Shown here in pieces: positions 1 to 9,300 of a DNA stretch of 38,919 bases. A program made the position numbers and the translations under genes. Each line of letters starts with the position of its first letter. Position 1 is the stretch's first letter. Under the pieces are notes generated by a model. That model was not told the DNA's origin and searched no databases. It saw only the letters and a program-made list of their open reading frames with translations. This DNA is from Oscillospiraceae bacterium. Lineage in GTDB: Bacteria; Bacillota; Clostridia; Oscillospirales; CAG-382. The stretch spans positions 1-38,919 of the forward strand of contig SVRF01000018.1 of the NCBI GenBank assembly GCA_015064945.1. Direction: 5' to 3'.

Positions 1-2350
1 CGGGGAACGCCTTATCCCAACCGTCAAAGCTGTAGCCTTCGCTTGCTACAGGAGTGGGAACAACTATATCACTCCAAAGAGTGCCTGTGTATACCTCGTA
101 GGTGGTTGTGCCGTTGAGGTAGCCGCCGATGGTGGTACCGAAAGTAACGGTGTACTTAGTGTGCTCGTCCCACTTAGCGTATGCGGTGTAGCCGCCTGCA
201 GGCATAAGAGTACCTGCGGCGATATCGGTACCTGTAGCATCTGCCGCCCAACCTGCAAAGTCATAGTTTGCTCTGGTAGGTTCGTCGGTGGTAAGTGCAG
301 GAACGATTGCGTCGTTTATGTATACCAATGTTTCGGTGGTTGCGCCGTCTATTGCGTCTTCTGCGTTCTTGTCAAAGTACAGGTAGGTCTGTACTCTCTC
401 TGCATCAGCTGCGCTTACTACTTCTATATACTTACCGTACACATACACATTACCTGTGAGCCCTGCTTCCAAAACGGTGAAGGTAACCTCAAAGGTGTCG
501 GTACCGGACTTAACGTCGCCGTATACAGCGTTGTAGCTTCTTACAAGGCTTGCAGAGGTGATAGTGCCGAGATCTGCAACGTCAGCATATACGAAGAGCG
601 CAATATTCCACTGATCCTGCGCATAGGGAACGCTGCCCTTAACGGTAACGCTGCCTGTAGCAGGGTCATAGATAGCTTCAGTTATATCAAAAGGCATCTC
701 GTAGCTTGAGCTGAAATTAGCGGTAAAGCTGAGGTCATTTACGATAACTTCGGGGAACGCCTTATCCCAACCTGTGAAGCTATAGCCTTCGCTTGCTACA
801 GGAGTGGGAACAACTATATCACTCCAAAGAGTGCCTGTGTATACCTCGTAGGTGGTTGTGCCGTTGAGGTAGCCGCCCATTGTGGTGCCAAAGCTTACGG
901 TGTATTTGGTGTGCTCCTCCCACTGAGCGTAGAGAGTAGCGCCCGCGTTAGTCATAACATCGGCAGGGTCGAACTCTGTGCCGTCTTCGTAAGCCCAGCC
1001 AGCAAAGCTATAGTTCTCTCTGGAAGGAGTAGCGTTTGCGGGGATGTCACCGATAGTAGCGCCGATTTCAACAGGCATAGAGGTGATAGAGCCTGCTGTA
1101 GCGTCTTCAGCGTTAACGTAGAAGCTAAGAGCTGCCGTAACGGGAGCAAAGCTTGCTTCATCAAAATCAACCGTTACGTACTTAGCGCCGATATATACAA
1201 GACCCGTAAGGTCTGCGGCAGGCGCTTTAAAGGAATAAGTGAACTCAAAAGAGTCGTTATTGCTTCTGATGTCGCCAAACTTGACGGTTTTGTGGGTTAC
1301 AGCGGAAGCATCATAGTCGCCTGCGATGTTATCTGTAGCGGTAACATCGGCATAAACCGTAAAAGCTATATCCCACTGGTTTTGAGAGATGGAGTTGGCA
1401 ACGCCTTTAACGGTAACGTAGCCGTCTTTATAATAAGCCTCGGTAATATCGATAAGGGAGTAAACGTCTTCGTTTTCGGGAACGAAAACAGCGGTAAAGG
1501 TCATATCGGAATCTATAACAGTGTCAGCGGTGGGAATCTCAGGATACCAATAAGCAAAGGTGTAGCCGTTGTTGGGTTTTGCTGTAGGGAGGGAGGAAAC
1601 AGCATCGCCCCAAGTGGTGCCGTAGGGCACACGAGTCTGAATGCCGCCGGAAAGGGTGCCGCCAAGGGTAGCCTTGAAATAAATATTGTAGAAATCGGAA
1701 GCATACCACTTAGCGTATACGGTTACGCCGCCAACGGGCATAGCGGCAGAAGCAGACACAACTGTAGTGCAGTCACTGTCCGCATACCAAGTACCGAAGT
1801 CATAACCTGTGCGTGTAGGCTCCTTAGCGGTAAGGCTTGTTTTGTAAGAGGTACCGATGGGCACAAGCGTGCTCTTAACATCACCTGCAACAGCATCCTC
1901 CGCATTAAGGTCATAATATATATAGGAAGAAACCGCACCGTAGCAAACAGCGTCGCTGTTGTTGGCGGTCTTTATACCCACGTATACTTTGCCGTTTTCT
2001 TCAAAGGTGTCCTCTGCTATCTCTTTAGTAAAGGTAAAGGTAGAGGAAGCGGTGTCACCCGTCATAATATCTGCATAGCTGTAAGTGTTAAGGGACATAA
2101 GCGTGCCCGTACCTGCAGGGTTGTCCCCATTGGTAACACCCGAATACAGCGTAACACTGACATCCATATTAGCGGAAACGCCTAAAGCGGTACCGCTAAC
2201 GGTAAGGGTGCCGTCCTCATAAACGGCGGAGGTTATCTTGAACAGCTCTAATGCTGTTCCGTCGGCAGCCGCAGAAGTGCCGATAGCACCTGCTACGGTA
2301 CTTGTTATCATCAAAACTGATAACAGAAGCGCCAAAGCCCTTGTCTTCAT
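1..2350 (-). CDS. Secreted InlB-type repeat surface protein (3' end outside window)
   Basis: Open reading frame of 783 codons running off the window edge, so the C-terminus is missing. It starts at an ATG preceded by AGGGAG seven bases upstream. Residues 1-28 form a signal peptide (MKTR, hydrophobic core, then AA). An N-terminal beta-rich region follows, then Listeria-Bacteroides type repeats recognised by their YDFxxWYADxDC and GYTFAYW signatures. Two further blocks of about 250 residues repeat the pattern: beta-domain (DITEAIYDP...), a short NAEDA linker, then two InlB-like repeats ending in GYSFxGWDKAFPE. Positions 2-180 and 752-930 are near-identical at exactly 750 bp spacing, indicating an internal tandem duplication. 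The repeats are beta-grasp modules found in adhesins; the target is unknown. No sigma-A promoter is evident directly upstream, so it may be read with the gene at 2706-5684. Confidence 0.85.
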   Translation of the reverse strand, partial: MKTRALALLLSVLMITSTVAGAIGTSAAADGTALELFKITSAVYEDGTLTVSGTALGVSANMDVSVTLYSGVTNGDNPAGTGTLMSLNTYSYADIMTGDTASSTFTFTKEIAEDTFEENGKVYVGIKTANNSDAVCYGAVSSYIYYDLNAEDAVAGDVKSTLVPIGTSYKTSLTAKEPTRTGYDFGTWYADSDCTTVVSASAAMPVGGVTVYAKWYASDFYNIYFKATLGGTLSGGIQTRVPYGTTWGDAVSSLPTAKPNNGYTFAYWYPEIPTADTVIDSDMTFTAVFVPENEDVYSLIDITEAYYKDGYVTVKGVANSISQNQWDIAFTVYADVTATDNIAGDYDASAVTHKTVKFGDIRSNNDSFEFTYSFKAPAADLTGLVYIGAKYVTVDFDEASFAPVTAALSFYVNAEDATAGSITSMPVEIGATIGDIPANATPSRENYSFAGWAYEDGTEFDPADVMTNAGATLYAQWEEHTKYTVSFGTTMGGYLNGTTTYEVYTGTLWSDIVVPTPVASEGYSFTGWDKAFPEVIVNDLSFTANFSSSYEMPFDITEAIYDPATGSVTVKGSVPYAQDQWNIALFVYADVADLGTITSASLVRSYNAVYGDVKSGTDTFEVTFTVLEAGLTGNVYVYGKYIEVVSAADAERVQTYLYFDKNAEDAIDGATTETLVYINDAIVPALTTDEPTRANYDFAGWAADATGTDIAAGTLMPAGGYTAYAKWDEHTKYTVTFGTTIGGYLNGTTTYEVYTGTLWSDIVVPTPVASEGYSFDGWDKAFP

Positions 2351-2705
2351 AAATTTTCTCCCTCTGCTTGCGGTGGTGGCCCTGAGAAGCACGCCGAACA
2401 AGCTAAGCTTATTTTGTAGTTCTTTTCGAACTGGTCCGCTTCGGAAAGCATAAAATCCGAAGCGCAACAGCGCGAAAAGCGCTGAATGCCTTTAATTTAT
2501 CCGCTACACCGCCTAATACGGCGTTTTAGTCGCCGTCTGCATTTTTGGGGCGATGCTATGGCGGCAAAAAGGCATTTACCTTAAAAGCCCCCTGTAGGGA
2601 CGGCGCAAAACGCGCCGTCCCTATACGGGCGGTCGGGTGGTGCGACCCGTTTATACTTTTAAGGAAGATGCACCATTAATTCTAATGTTTTGCTAAACTT
2701 AGGAA
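2351..2705 (-). other. Structured non-coding spacer / long leader upstream of the partial surface-protein gene
   Basis: No gene is seen in these 355 bases. The stretch is rich in inverted repeats. CAGCGC pairs with GCGCTG (2468-2473/2479-2484). CTTCGGA pairs with TCCGAAG (2439-2445/2456-2462). CGCC pairs with GGCG (2510-2513/2520-2523). A wider pair AATGCCTTT/AAAGGCATT (2485-2493/2568-2576) encloses about 75 bases of further G+C-rich complementarity. A GTAG-footed palindrome lies at 2594-2623. I see no clear -35/-10 pair. It could be a regulatory leader, a decayed mobile element or an intercistronic processing region. Confidence 0.5.
2594..2623 (+). repeat. REP-like palindrome with 5' GTAG foot
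   Basis: GTAG at 2594-2597 is followed by GGACGGCGC, a loop of AAAAC (2607-2611) and GCGCCGTCC. The perfect stem is 12 bp if the flanking TAG/CTA is counted (2595-2606/2612-2623). The GTAG-plus-hairpin layout resembles REP sequences served by RAYT transposases. It lies downstream of the gene ending at 2706 and might also help terminate it. Confidence 0.6.
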
Positions 2706-5684
2706 TTAGAAGTTGTAGCCTGTGAATACGTCGATTACGTTCCAATCGGAAGCGGAGAAATCGATTCTGTCAGCGGAGAGGTAGATGTCCATAGAAGCGT
2801 AGCCGTTGTTTGTAGCAACGTCGAGTTCCATGTAAACGCCATTGGAGTCTTCGCCGAATACAGGTCTAGCGGTTGCGATATTGGTCTTGCCGTCTTCGGT
2901 GTGCATGAAGGTGTAGAGACGGTAAGCGGAAGCGTTAAGGTCAGCAACGGAAGAGCCGTCGTTAACGGTAACGTAGATCTTACCGCTTGCGTACATACCT
3001 GTGCTTGCATCAACGGTTACGTCGGTAACGGTAATAGCGTTGATTGCAAATCTAGCTTCGATAGTGAGGTCGCCTTCGAGGAGAGCGTCACCGTTAACTT
3101 CAACGCCGTCTACGAACCAACCAACGAAGTGGTAGTTTTCATCAGCGATGGTAGCGGGGATGAGACCTGCGAGAGCTTCGGAGATCTTGGAACCGGAAGG
3201 AACAGCTATGGAGTAGCCGCCAACAACGGTTTCACCTGCAGCGTCCTTACCGATGATGGTACCGTTAGCGCCCTGAACGAAGGTAACGTTAACAGCAGAA
3301 CCGGTGGTGTTGAACTTAGCGGTGATAACAACATCTTCGGTGATTGTAGCGGGGATTTCCTTATCCCAGCCTGCAAATTCGTATGCTGCGCTGGAGGAGG
3401 TTACGGTAGGAGCGGTTATAGCGGAACCTGCTGTGCCGTAATCAACAGTCCATTCGAGCTGACCTGCTGCGGTGCCCTGAGCGCCAACAACGAAGGTTAC
3501 GGTGTACTTGTTAACAGTGGAGCTGTACTTAGCGGTGTAGGTAACGTCGCCGGTAACAGCTACGATTTCCTTATCCCAACCGTCGAAGGTGTAGGTGTAC
3601 TGAGCGTCAGCTGCCTTATCGGTAGAACCGGAGAAGGAAGGAACGGTGCCGTATGCTACAGATTCGGTGGTGGTGTTGCCATCAACGATCCAAGTTACGG
3701 TGTACTTATTAACAGTAGAGCTGTACTTAGCGGTGTAGGTAACGTTGCCGGTAACAGCTACGATAGCCTTATCCCAGCCGTCGAAGGTGTAGGTGTACTG
3801 AGCATCTGCAGCCTTGTCGGTAGAGCCCTTGAAGGAAGGAACATCGCCGTAGTTGTAGGTTTCGGTGGTGGACTGGCCATCAACGATCCAAGTTACGGTG
3901 TAGGAATTGGTGCCGTTGCTGTACTGAGCGGTGTAAGTAGCATCGCCGGTAACAGCTACGATTGCAGGAGACCAACCTGTGAAGGTGTAGGTGTACTCAT
4001 CGTCAGCAGGCTTATCGGTGGAACCCTTGAAGGAAGGAGTTGCGCCGTAAGCGTAGGTTTCTTCGGTAGAAACGCCGTCAACAATCCAAGTGATGGTGTA
4101 TTCGTTAACGGTGGAGGTGTACTTAGCGGTGTAGGTAGCGTCGCCGGTAACAGCTACGATTTCCTTATCCCAACCGTCGAAGGTGTAGGTGTACTGAGCA
4201 TCTGCAGCCTTGTCGGTAGAGCCCTTGAAGGAAGGAACAGTGCCGTAAGGAACGGATTCGGTGGTGGTGTTGCCATCAACGATCCAAGTTACGGTATAAG
4301 AGTTAACAGTGGTGCTGTACTTAGCGGTGTAGGTAACGTCGCCGGTAACAGCTACGATTTCCTTATCCCAACCGTCGAAGGTGTAGGTGTACTGAGCGTC
4401 AGCAGCCTTGTCGGTAGAACCCTTGAAGGAAGGAACTTGGCCTTCTTCATAGGTTTCGGTGGTTTCTGCGCCGTCAACTATCCAGGTTACGGTGTAGGTT
4501 TCGGGTTCGGGATCGGGTTCAGCGCCTTCTTCAGCGATGTCAATGCTGATAGTGTCAGCGGTGAAGTAAATGTCCCATGCAACCCAGCAGTCCTGGAGGT
4601 TGATGTTTTCCTTGTACTCGATGGTAGCAGTACCAACTTCGTGAGCGATGAAGTATACTTCTACGGTGAAGGTATCGCCGATAGCTTCAACGATATCGTC
4701 GTATACAAGGCTGAGGTTGAAGTCTACGATTGTAGATTCGGTAGTATGGGTAGCTGCGGTCTTGAAGTTACTTGCGTCGGTCCAAGTATCAGCAGAGTTT
4801 GCGGTGCCTCTGGTTTCAACTATATCCATAGTGGAAACGTCAGCTGCCTTAAGAGTGATGTACTTGGTATCGATAGACATAGGAATTACGAAGCAGCCGG
4901 GGTTGCCGCTGCCTTCTTCGTATTCGGTGAAGGTGTAGGTTACGGTGAATTCTTCACCGGGTTTAACCTGGGAAGGAGCAGTAATGGAAACTGCACCGTT
5001 GGTAGTGGTACTGTCATCGGTGTTCATAACGCCAACGATAGTCTGAGTAGGAGCGGGTTCGGGATCGGGTTCAGCGCCTTCTTCAGCGATGTCAATGCTG
5101 ATAGTGTCAGCGGTGAAGTAAATGTCCCATGCAACCCAGCAGTCCTGGAGGTTGATGTTTTCCTTGTACTCGATGGTAGCAGTACCAACTTCGTGAGCGA
5201 TGAAGTATACTTCTACGGTGAAGGTATCGCCGATAGCTTCAACGATATCGTCGTATACAAGGCTGAGGTTGAAGTCTACGATTGTAGATTCGGTAGTATG
5301 GGTAGCTGCGGTCTTGAAGTTACTTGCGTCGGTCCAAGTATCAGCAGTGTTTGCGGTGCCTCTGGTTTCTACTATATCCATAGTGGAAACGTCAGCTGCC
5401 TTAAGAGTGATGTACTTGGTATCGATAGACATAGGAATTACGAAGCAGCCGGGGTTGCCGCTGCCTTCTTCGTATCCGGTGAAGGTGTAGGTTACGGTGA
5501 ATTCTTCGCCTACGTTTACTTCGGTGGGAGCAGTAATGGTAACTGCACCGTTTGTGGTGGTACTGTCATCGGTGTTCATAACACCAACGATTGTCTGCTC
5601 TGCACTAACGAGAACAGGATATACAGACAGCAGAGATACCATCATCAGAACCGAGAGAATAAGCGCTAATGTGCGTTTTTTCAT
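2706..5684 (-). CDS. Secreted multi-repeat surface protein with two duplicated beta-domains and seven InlB-like repeats
   Basis: 992 residues. The signal peptide is residues 1-28 (MKKR, hydrophobic core, VSA). Residues 30-213 and 214-397 are two almost identical 184-residue domains beginning QTIVGVMNTDDS and ending in an EPDPEP linker. Their content (VGEEFTVTYTF, then a long beta-rich stretch) is compatible with a cohesin-like or other beta-sandwich fold, but I cannot assign the family firmly. From about residue 398, five 66-residue repeats (YTVTWIVDG ... TFDGWDKxIVAVTGDxTYTAKY) match the InlB B / Listeria-Bacteroides repeat, followed by two divergent copies and a C-terminal beta-domain. No LPXTG, SLH or dockerin motif is seen, so attachment is unclear. 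The ribosome site AGGAGG precedes the ATG and a strong promoter lies at 5845-5873. Confidence 0.9.
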   Translation of the reverse strand: MKKRTLALILSVLMMVSLLSVYPVLVSAEQTIVGVMNTDDSTTTNGAVTITAPTEVNVGEEFTVTYTFTGYEEGSGNPGCFVIPMSIDTKYITLKAADVSTMDIVETRGTANTADTWTDASNFKTAATHTTESTIVDFNLSLVYDDIVEAIGDTFTVEVYFIAHEVGTATIEYKENINLQDCWVAWDIYFTADTISIDIAEEGAEPDPEPAPTQTIVGVMNTDDSTTTNGAVSITAPSQVKPGEEFTVTYTFTEYEEGSGNPGCFVIPMSIDTKYITLKAADVSTMDIVETRGTANSADTWTDASNFKTAATHTTESTIVDFNLSLVYDDIVEAIGDTFTVEVYFIAHEVGTATIEYKENINLQDCWVAWDIYFTADTISIDIAEEGAEPDPEPETYTVTWIVDGAETTETYEEGQVPSFKGSTDKAADAQYTYTFDGWDKEIVAVTGDVTYTAKYSTTVNSYTVTWIVDGNTTTESVPYGTVPSFKGSTDKAADAQYTYTFDGWDKEIVAVTGDATYTAKYTSTVNEYTITWIVDGVSTEETYAYGATPSFKGSTDKPADDEYTYTFTGWSPAIVAVTGDATYTAQYSNGTNSYTVTWIVDGQSTTETYNYGDVPSFKGSTDKAADAQYTYTFDGWDKAIVAVTGNVTYTAKYSSTVNKYTVTWIVDGNTTTESVAYGTVPSFSGSTDKAADAQYTYTFDGWDKEIVAVTGDVTYTAKYSSTVNKYTVTFVVGAQGTAAGQLEWTVDYGTAGSAITAPTVTSSSAAYEFAGWDKEIPATITEDVVITAKFNTTGSAVNVTFVQGANGTIIGKDAAGETVVGGYSIAVPSGSKISEALAGLIPATIADENYHFVGWFVDGVEVNGDALLEGDLTIEARFAINAITVTDVTVDASTGMYASGKIYVTVNDGSSVADLNASAYRLYTFMHTEDGKTNIATARPVFGEDSNGVYMELDVATNNGYASMDIYLSADRIDFSASDWNVIDVFTGYNF
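3510..4500 (-). repeat. Five in-frame tandem repeats of about 198 bp
   Basis: Inside the coding sequence, five units of about 198 bp (66 codons) repeat with only scattered differences. Each encodes YTVTWIVDG near its start and GWDK or GWSP near its end. Units of this kind are prone to expansion and contraction by recombination. Confidence 0.85.
4510..5613 (-). repeat. Two near-identical 552-bp direct repeats
   Basis: Two consecutive 552-bp units (about 4510-5061 and 5062-5613) encode the duplicated 184-residue domain. Internal stretches such as 4648-4938 and 5200-5490 differ by only a few bases at exactly 552 bp spacing. The duplication is recent or kept homogeneous by gene conversion. Confidence 0.9.
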
Positions 5685-5844
5685 TAGGTTTCCTCCTGAT
5701 TAATTTTTGTTTTTTGTTCGCTTTCCCAAAATTAAGCAAAACATACCCTTCTCCGTGCCTTTAACGCACGGAGCAGGAAATAATGAACGACCGCACAGGC
5801 TAAAATGCAGAAAACCCGACGGTTATACACTAGTATGTATACTA
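5685..5844 (-). promoter_or_regulatory. Approximately 150-nt 5' leader with a hairpin and a start-site inverted repeat
   Basis: Untranslated leader between the promoter and the ATG at 5684. It contains a perfect 8-bp hairpin, CTCCGTGC / GCACGGAG (5751-5758/5766-5773). Near the transcription start there is an inverted repeat, TAGTAT-gt-ATACTA, within the TATACA/TGTATA-flanked stretch at about 5824-5844. The latter position suits a repressor operator. I do not recognise a riboswitch class. Confidence 0.5.
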
Positions 5845-5873
5845 ATAATACCCTAAATGTGCCGTTTTGTCAA
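5845..5873 (-). promoter_or_regulatory. Sigma-A promoter for the 2706-5684 gene
   Basis: On the minus strand, -35 TTGACA (5868-5873), a 17-base spacer and -10 TATTAT (5845-5850). Confidence 0.85.
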
Positions 5874-6268
5874 GGGTTTTTGCGGCTAATTGTTGACTTT
5901 TCAGGCTTTTGTCTATTAATTTTTGTGCAAATTGACGTTTTTATTTTTCTGCAATCTTGCACAACAAACAGCGTTTATTTTTGTGCAACCTTACAAAACG
6001 ACAGCCGTACATCGACAAAATACGCACATTATTACACATCTACGCTACATATTGTGCCGTAATGGAGTTAAATCCTCTATGCAAAATTAATAATGCGCAA
6101 AAAATAATCGTTGCTTTGCACAACTTTTCCTCACGATTGGCACATTTTTCCTTAGCTTTTCCACACGAAATCTTTGTTTTTCCACCTTTATTCCTGTTTT
6201 TTCCCCATGTTCCCCACAAAAAAGATGGCTTTTACGCAGCAAAAGCCCCGGTACGCTTACAATCTCCC
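5874..6268. other. A+T-rich intergenic region with repeated TTGTGCAA/TTGCACAA motifs
   Basis: No convincing gene is present; the short plus-strand reading frames here have no ribosome site and low-complexity products. The 8-mer TTGTGCAA or its complement TTGCACAA occurs at 5923-5930, 5957-5964, 5981-5988 and 6116-6123, all upstream of the promoter at 5845-5873. The same 8-mer lies upstream of the next secreted-protein promoter, at 10094-10101. This suggests binding sites of a common regulator. Confidence 0.5.
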
Positions 6269-6336
6269 CCCAAGAAGTCTGACGACTTCTTGGGAACCCC
6301 GACAAAAACGCCCCTCGCTTTGAAAAGCGAGGGGCG
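6269..6336 (-). terminator. Tandem hairpins, terminator of the dockerin-protein gene
   Basis: The first hairpin downstream of the gene is a perfect 12-bp stem, CGCCCCTCGCTT / AAGCGAGGGGCG (6309-6320/6325-6336), followed on the minus strand by TTTTTGTC: a canonical intrinsic terminator. A second perfect 11-bp hairpin (CCCAAGAAGTC / GACTTCTTGGG, 6269-6279/6284-6294) lies just beyond. Confidence 0.85.
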
Positions 6337-6370
6337 CAAATTGTTAAATTATATTATTTAACGTATTTGT

Positions 6371-9300
6371 TTAGCTAACTGCAGTGCTGAACTTAGCAAG
6401 TCTGCCCTTAGCAACGTTGAGAACCTGGTTGTAGTCGCCGCCGTTGATAACTGCGGAAGTAGGCTGTGCAACGTTAGCAGCAATGAGCTTTTCACCTGTG
6501 AAGGTAAGTCTGCCCTTAGCGCAGTTGAGAACCTGGTTGTAGTCTGCACCGGTAACATTACCGTCGTTGTTCATATCACCGAATACGATGATTATGCGGG
6601 TCTTGGAAACGCCGTTGATGGTAGAGGTTGCGATGCAAGTATTACCAACCTTAGAGGTGCCGGTTACAGCGGTGGTACCGTTTGCCTTGGTGATGGTGAT
6701 GTTTTCATCAACAAAGAGTGCAGCAAAGTCGGTAGCAGTTACGCCTTGAGCCTTAAAGTAGATGTAATCGGTGGTTGCGCTTACAACTACGTTAGCGGTA
6801 TCTGCGCCGTCAGCGAAAGTGAAGTGGTCAACAGCTACTGCAACTTCCTTGAAGGAAGCGGTAACGGTGGTGTCAACCTTGATAGCGCCGCTGGTTGCGG
6901 ACCAAGCGTCAAATTCATAACCGTCAGCAGCTACTGCTTCGGGGAAGGTTACGGTGCTGAGGTCTGTGCCGTAAGCTACGGAAACAGAGGTGGTGCCGTT
7001 GAGGCTGCCGTTAGCGCCTGCTACGAAGGTTACGGTTACCATAATCTGTTCGTACTGAGCGGTTACGGTTATATCGCCTGCAACTGCTGTGAAGTCCTTA
7101 TCCCAACCGGTGAAGTTGAAGCCTTCTACTGCGGGAGCTTCGGGAGCGGTAGCAGCGGTGCCGGCTTCTACGGTTTCGGTCTTAAGGGTTTCGCCGTCCT
7201 TATCAACGAAGGTTACTGTGTAGTAAACGGTTTCTGCAGGAACGGTGAAGGTAACGGGAGTGGACTTACCAACTTCGGTGGTGTAGGAAGGCATAGCGTC
7301 GGGGCCGAGGTAGGTAGCACCGAAGAGCTGTGCGTCGCCTATCCAGTCGGACTTCTGGCTATCATCAACGTCGAAGGTGAAGGTTTCGCCTGCATCGAAG
7401 GAACCGTCCTTAGCGCTGAAGTAGTATCTGAATATGATGTTATCCTTTACATATACGCCTTCTGCGATATGGTCATAGTTTTCGGTCAAGTAAGCGAGGC
7501 TGGTGTAGCCCTTACCGATGGTGTATGCGGAAGCAGCAGCTTCGGTATCGGTGGAGGGAACGCCGTCCTTACCAACGAGAGTACCGTCTTCAAGAACGTA
7601 TGCATAAGCGGTAGCAGCGCCGGAAACAGCGAACTTTTCTACTTCGAAGGTGCCAACACCGGGGATGGTGGTGGTTTCGGTGTACTTAGGCCAGCTGTAA
7701 ACAGGACCGGGCTTGGGGTTAGCGGTAGTACCGTTGAGTTGATCGTAAGTAACGAAGAGAGGAACGAGGTTTGTTTCGTCGAAGTAAAGCTTACCTTCGA
7801 AAGAGGTCAAACCGTAAGGATATTTAACATCGTCATGATCAACGAGGATGATATCAACTGCAAGATATTCGCCTACAGCGTAATCATTGTAATCGGGACC
7901 GTCGGGGTCAAATTCGCCTATCTGTGCGCTGAGCTCGAGTTCGAAGGTGGGCTCAAAGTAAGGATAGGGGTTAGCAGGATCTTCGGAAGTGGAAGGATCG
8001 GGTTCAGAACTGGAAGGATCGGGTTCAACGGGTTCTTCGCCCTTAATGTTGTAACCGGAAGCGCCGATGATTTCGATTTCGTCAATAACAAGTCTGTAAA
8101 CAGTCTTGGGGATAACGATCTTTACGAAACGAACGTTGCCGGTGAGATCGCCAACAGCGTACTGGTTCTTATAGATAGCGTAGCTGTTAACGGTTTCGGT
8201 AACGGTACCTGCATATACGGTGGTTTCTGCGCCGTAAGTGCCGTTGTAGTCACCAAAGCTTACCTTGATGCCGTTAACCTTAGCGTAGTCAGCTGCATAG
8301 CCGTCTTCGCCGTCGCCAGCGTGACGGTAGTAGTTAAGAACGATTTGGTCGATGTCGCCGTAAACTGCAGCGAGGTCGAATATAAGTTCTACCTGGTTGA
8401 TGGTGTTGTATGCTTCGGAACCGAGGATAGCAACCCATTCGGTAGAGTTGTTTACGTTATCGGTAGCGTAAACGCCGTTGTTGAGTTCGCCCTTACCGTA
8501 CTTACCAGCTTCTGTGAAGGATGCGTCACCGTTGGAAGAAGAGGTCCAAGGATATGCACTGGTGTTTGCACCGTACTGGTAGTAGCCGTTGGGTGCATAG
8601 TTGGTAGCGGTGGTGGAAGTGATAACTGTAGGATCAGCAGTGATGCTGGATTCTTCTTCAGAAGAAGATTCAGGAATTTCGGGAACGGTAGCAGTGCCGC
8701 CTACCCAGAATTCGTCAAAACCGGACTGATACTTGGTCTGAGTCCAAGTGAACTGGATGTACTGTGCAGAAACTGCAGAGTTGAATACATAGGAAATGTC
8801 ATAAGACTTTTCGTCAGCAGCGAGAGCCTGTACTTCGGTGTAAGTAACGTCAGTATAGGTAAGGCCGTCTGCAGAGGTCTTAATAACAACGCTGGTGGGA
8901 AGTGCGTAGGAACCGGAATCAACCTGAACGGGAACGTTGTAAAGTGTAACGTACATAACGTCAGACTTAGAAGCGGTCATAGTAAGGTTGATGGTATGGG
9001 TTGCGCCTGTACCCTGAACAGCTACGGTTCTGTAAGCTGTACCAAGGTTGGAGCCGTCGCCTTCATAACCGTCGGTAAGCCAGTTACCGTCAGCATTGTC
9101 CATGTTTTCCTTATAGGTAGGATCGCTTTCGGTGCCGTCTGTACCAACCTTAACGATGGTGTAGGTGCCGCCGTAAGCATAGTTGCCGTCTACGAGAGTA
9201 GGATCGGGAATATCAACAACTTCTGCAGCGGTGCCGGTAGAAGCGTAGTTGCGGATAGCGATTTCGGAAAGACCAACGTAGTACTTCTCAGAAACGAAGG

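Noticed and set aside
3510..4500. Regularly spaced repeats suggesting a CRISPR array
   Set aside because: Units are about 198 bp, contiguous and in frame; they encode InlB-like protein repeats.
2901..5669. Plus-strand open frame of 922 codons opposite the 2706-5684 gene (similar ones at 911-2185, 6746-9388 and 27919-30081, and on the minus strand at 20186-22852)
   Set aside because: They lie in the codon-aligned antisense frame of repetitive or biased coding sequence, have no ribosome site, no signal or domain features, and Cys/Gly/Val-rich products typical of shadow frames.
6120..6220. TTTTCCAC-like words as DnaA boxes or a replication origin
   Set aside because: They match the DnaA box poorly, are embedded in a T/C-rich low-complexity tract, and no dnaA or dnaN gene is near.
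5805..6361. Two overlapping plus-strand reading frames in the A+T-rich gap
   Set aside because: No ribosome sites, low-complexity Phe/Thr-rich products, and overlap with the promoter and terminator of minus-strand genes.
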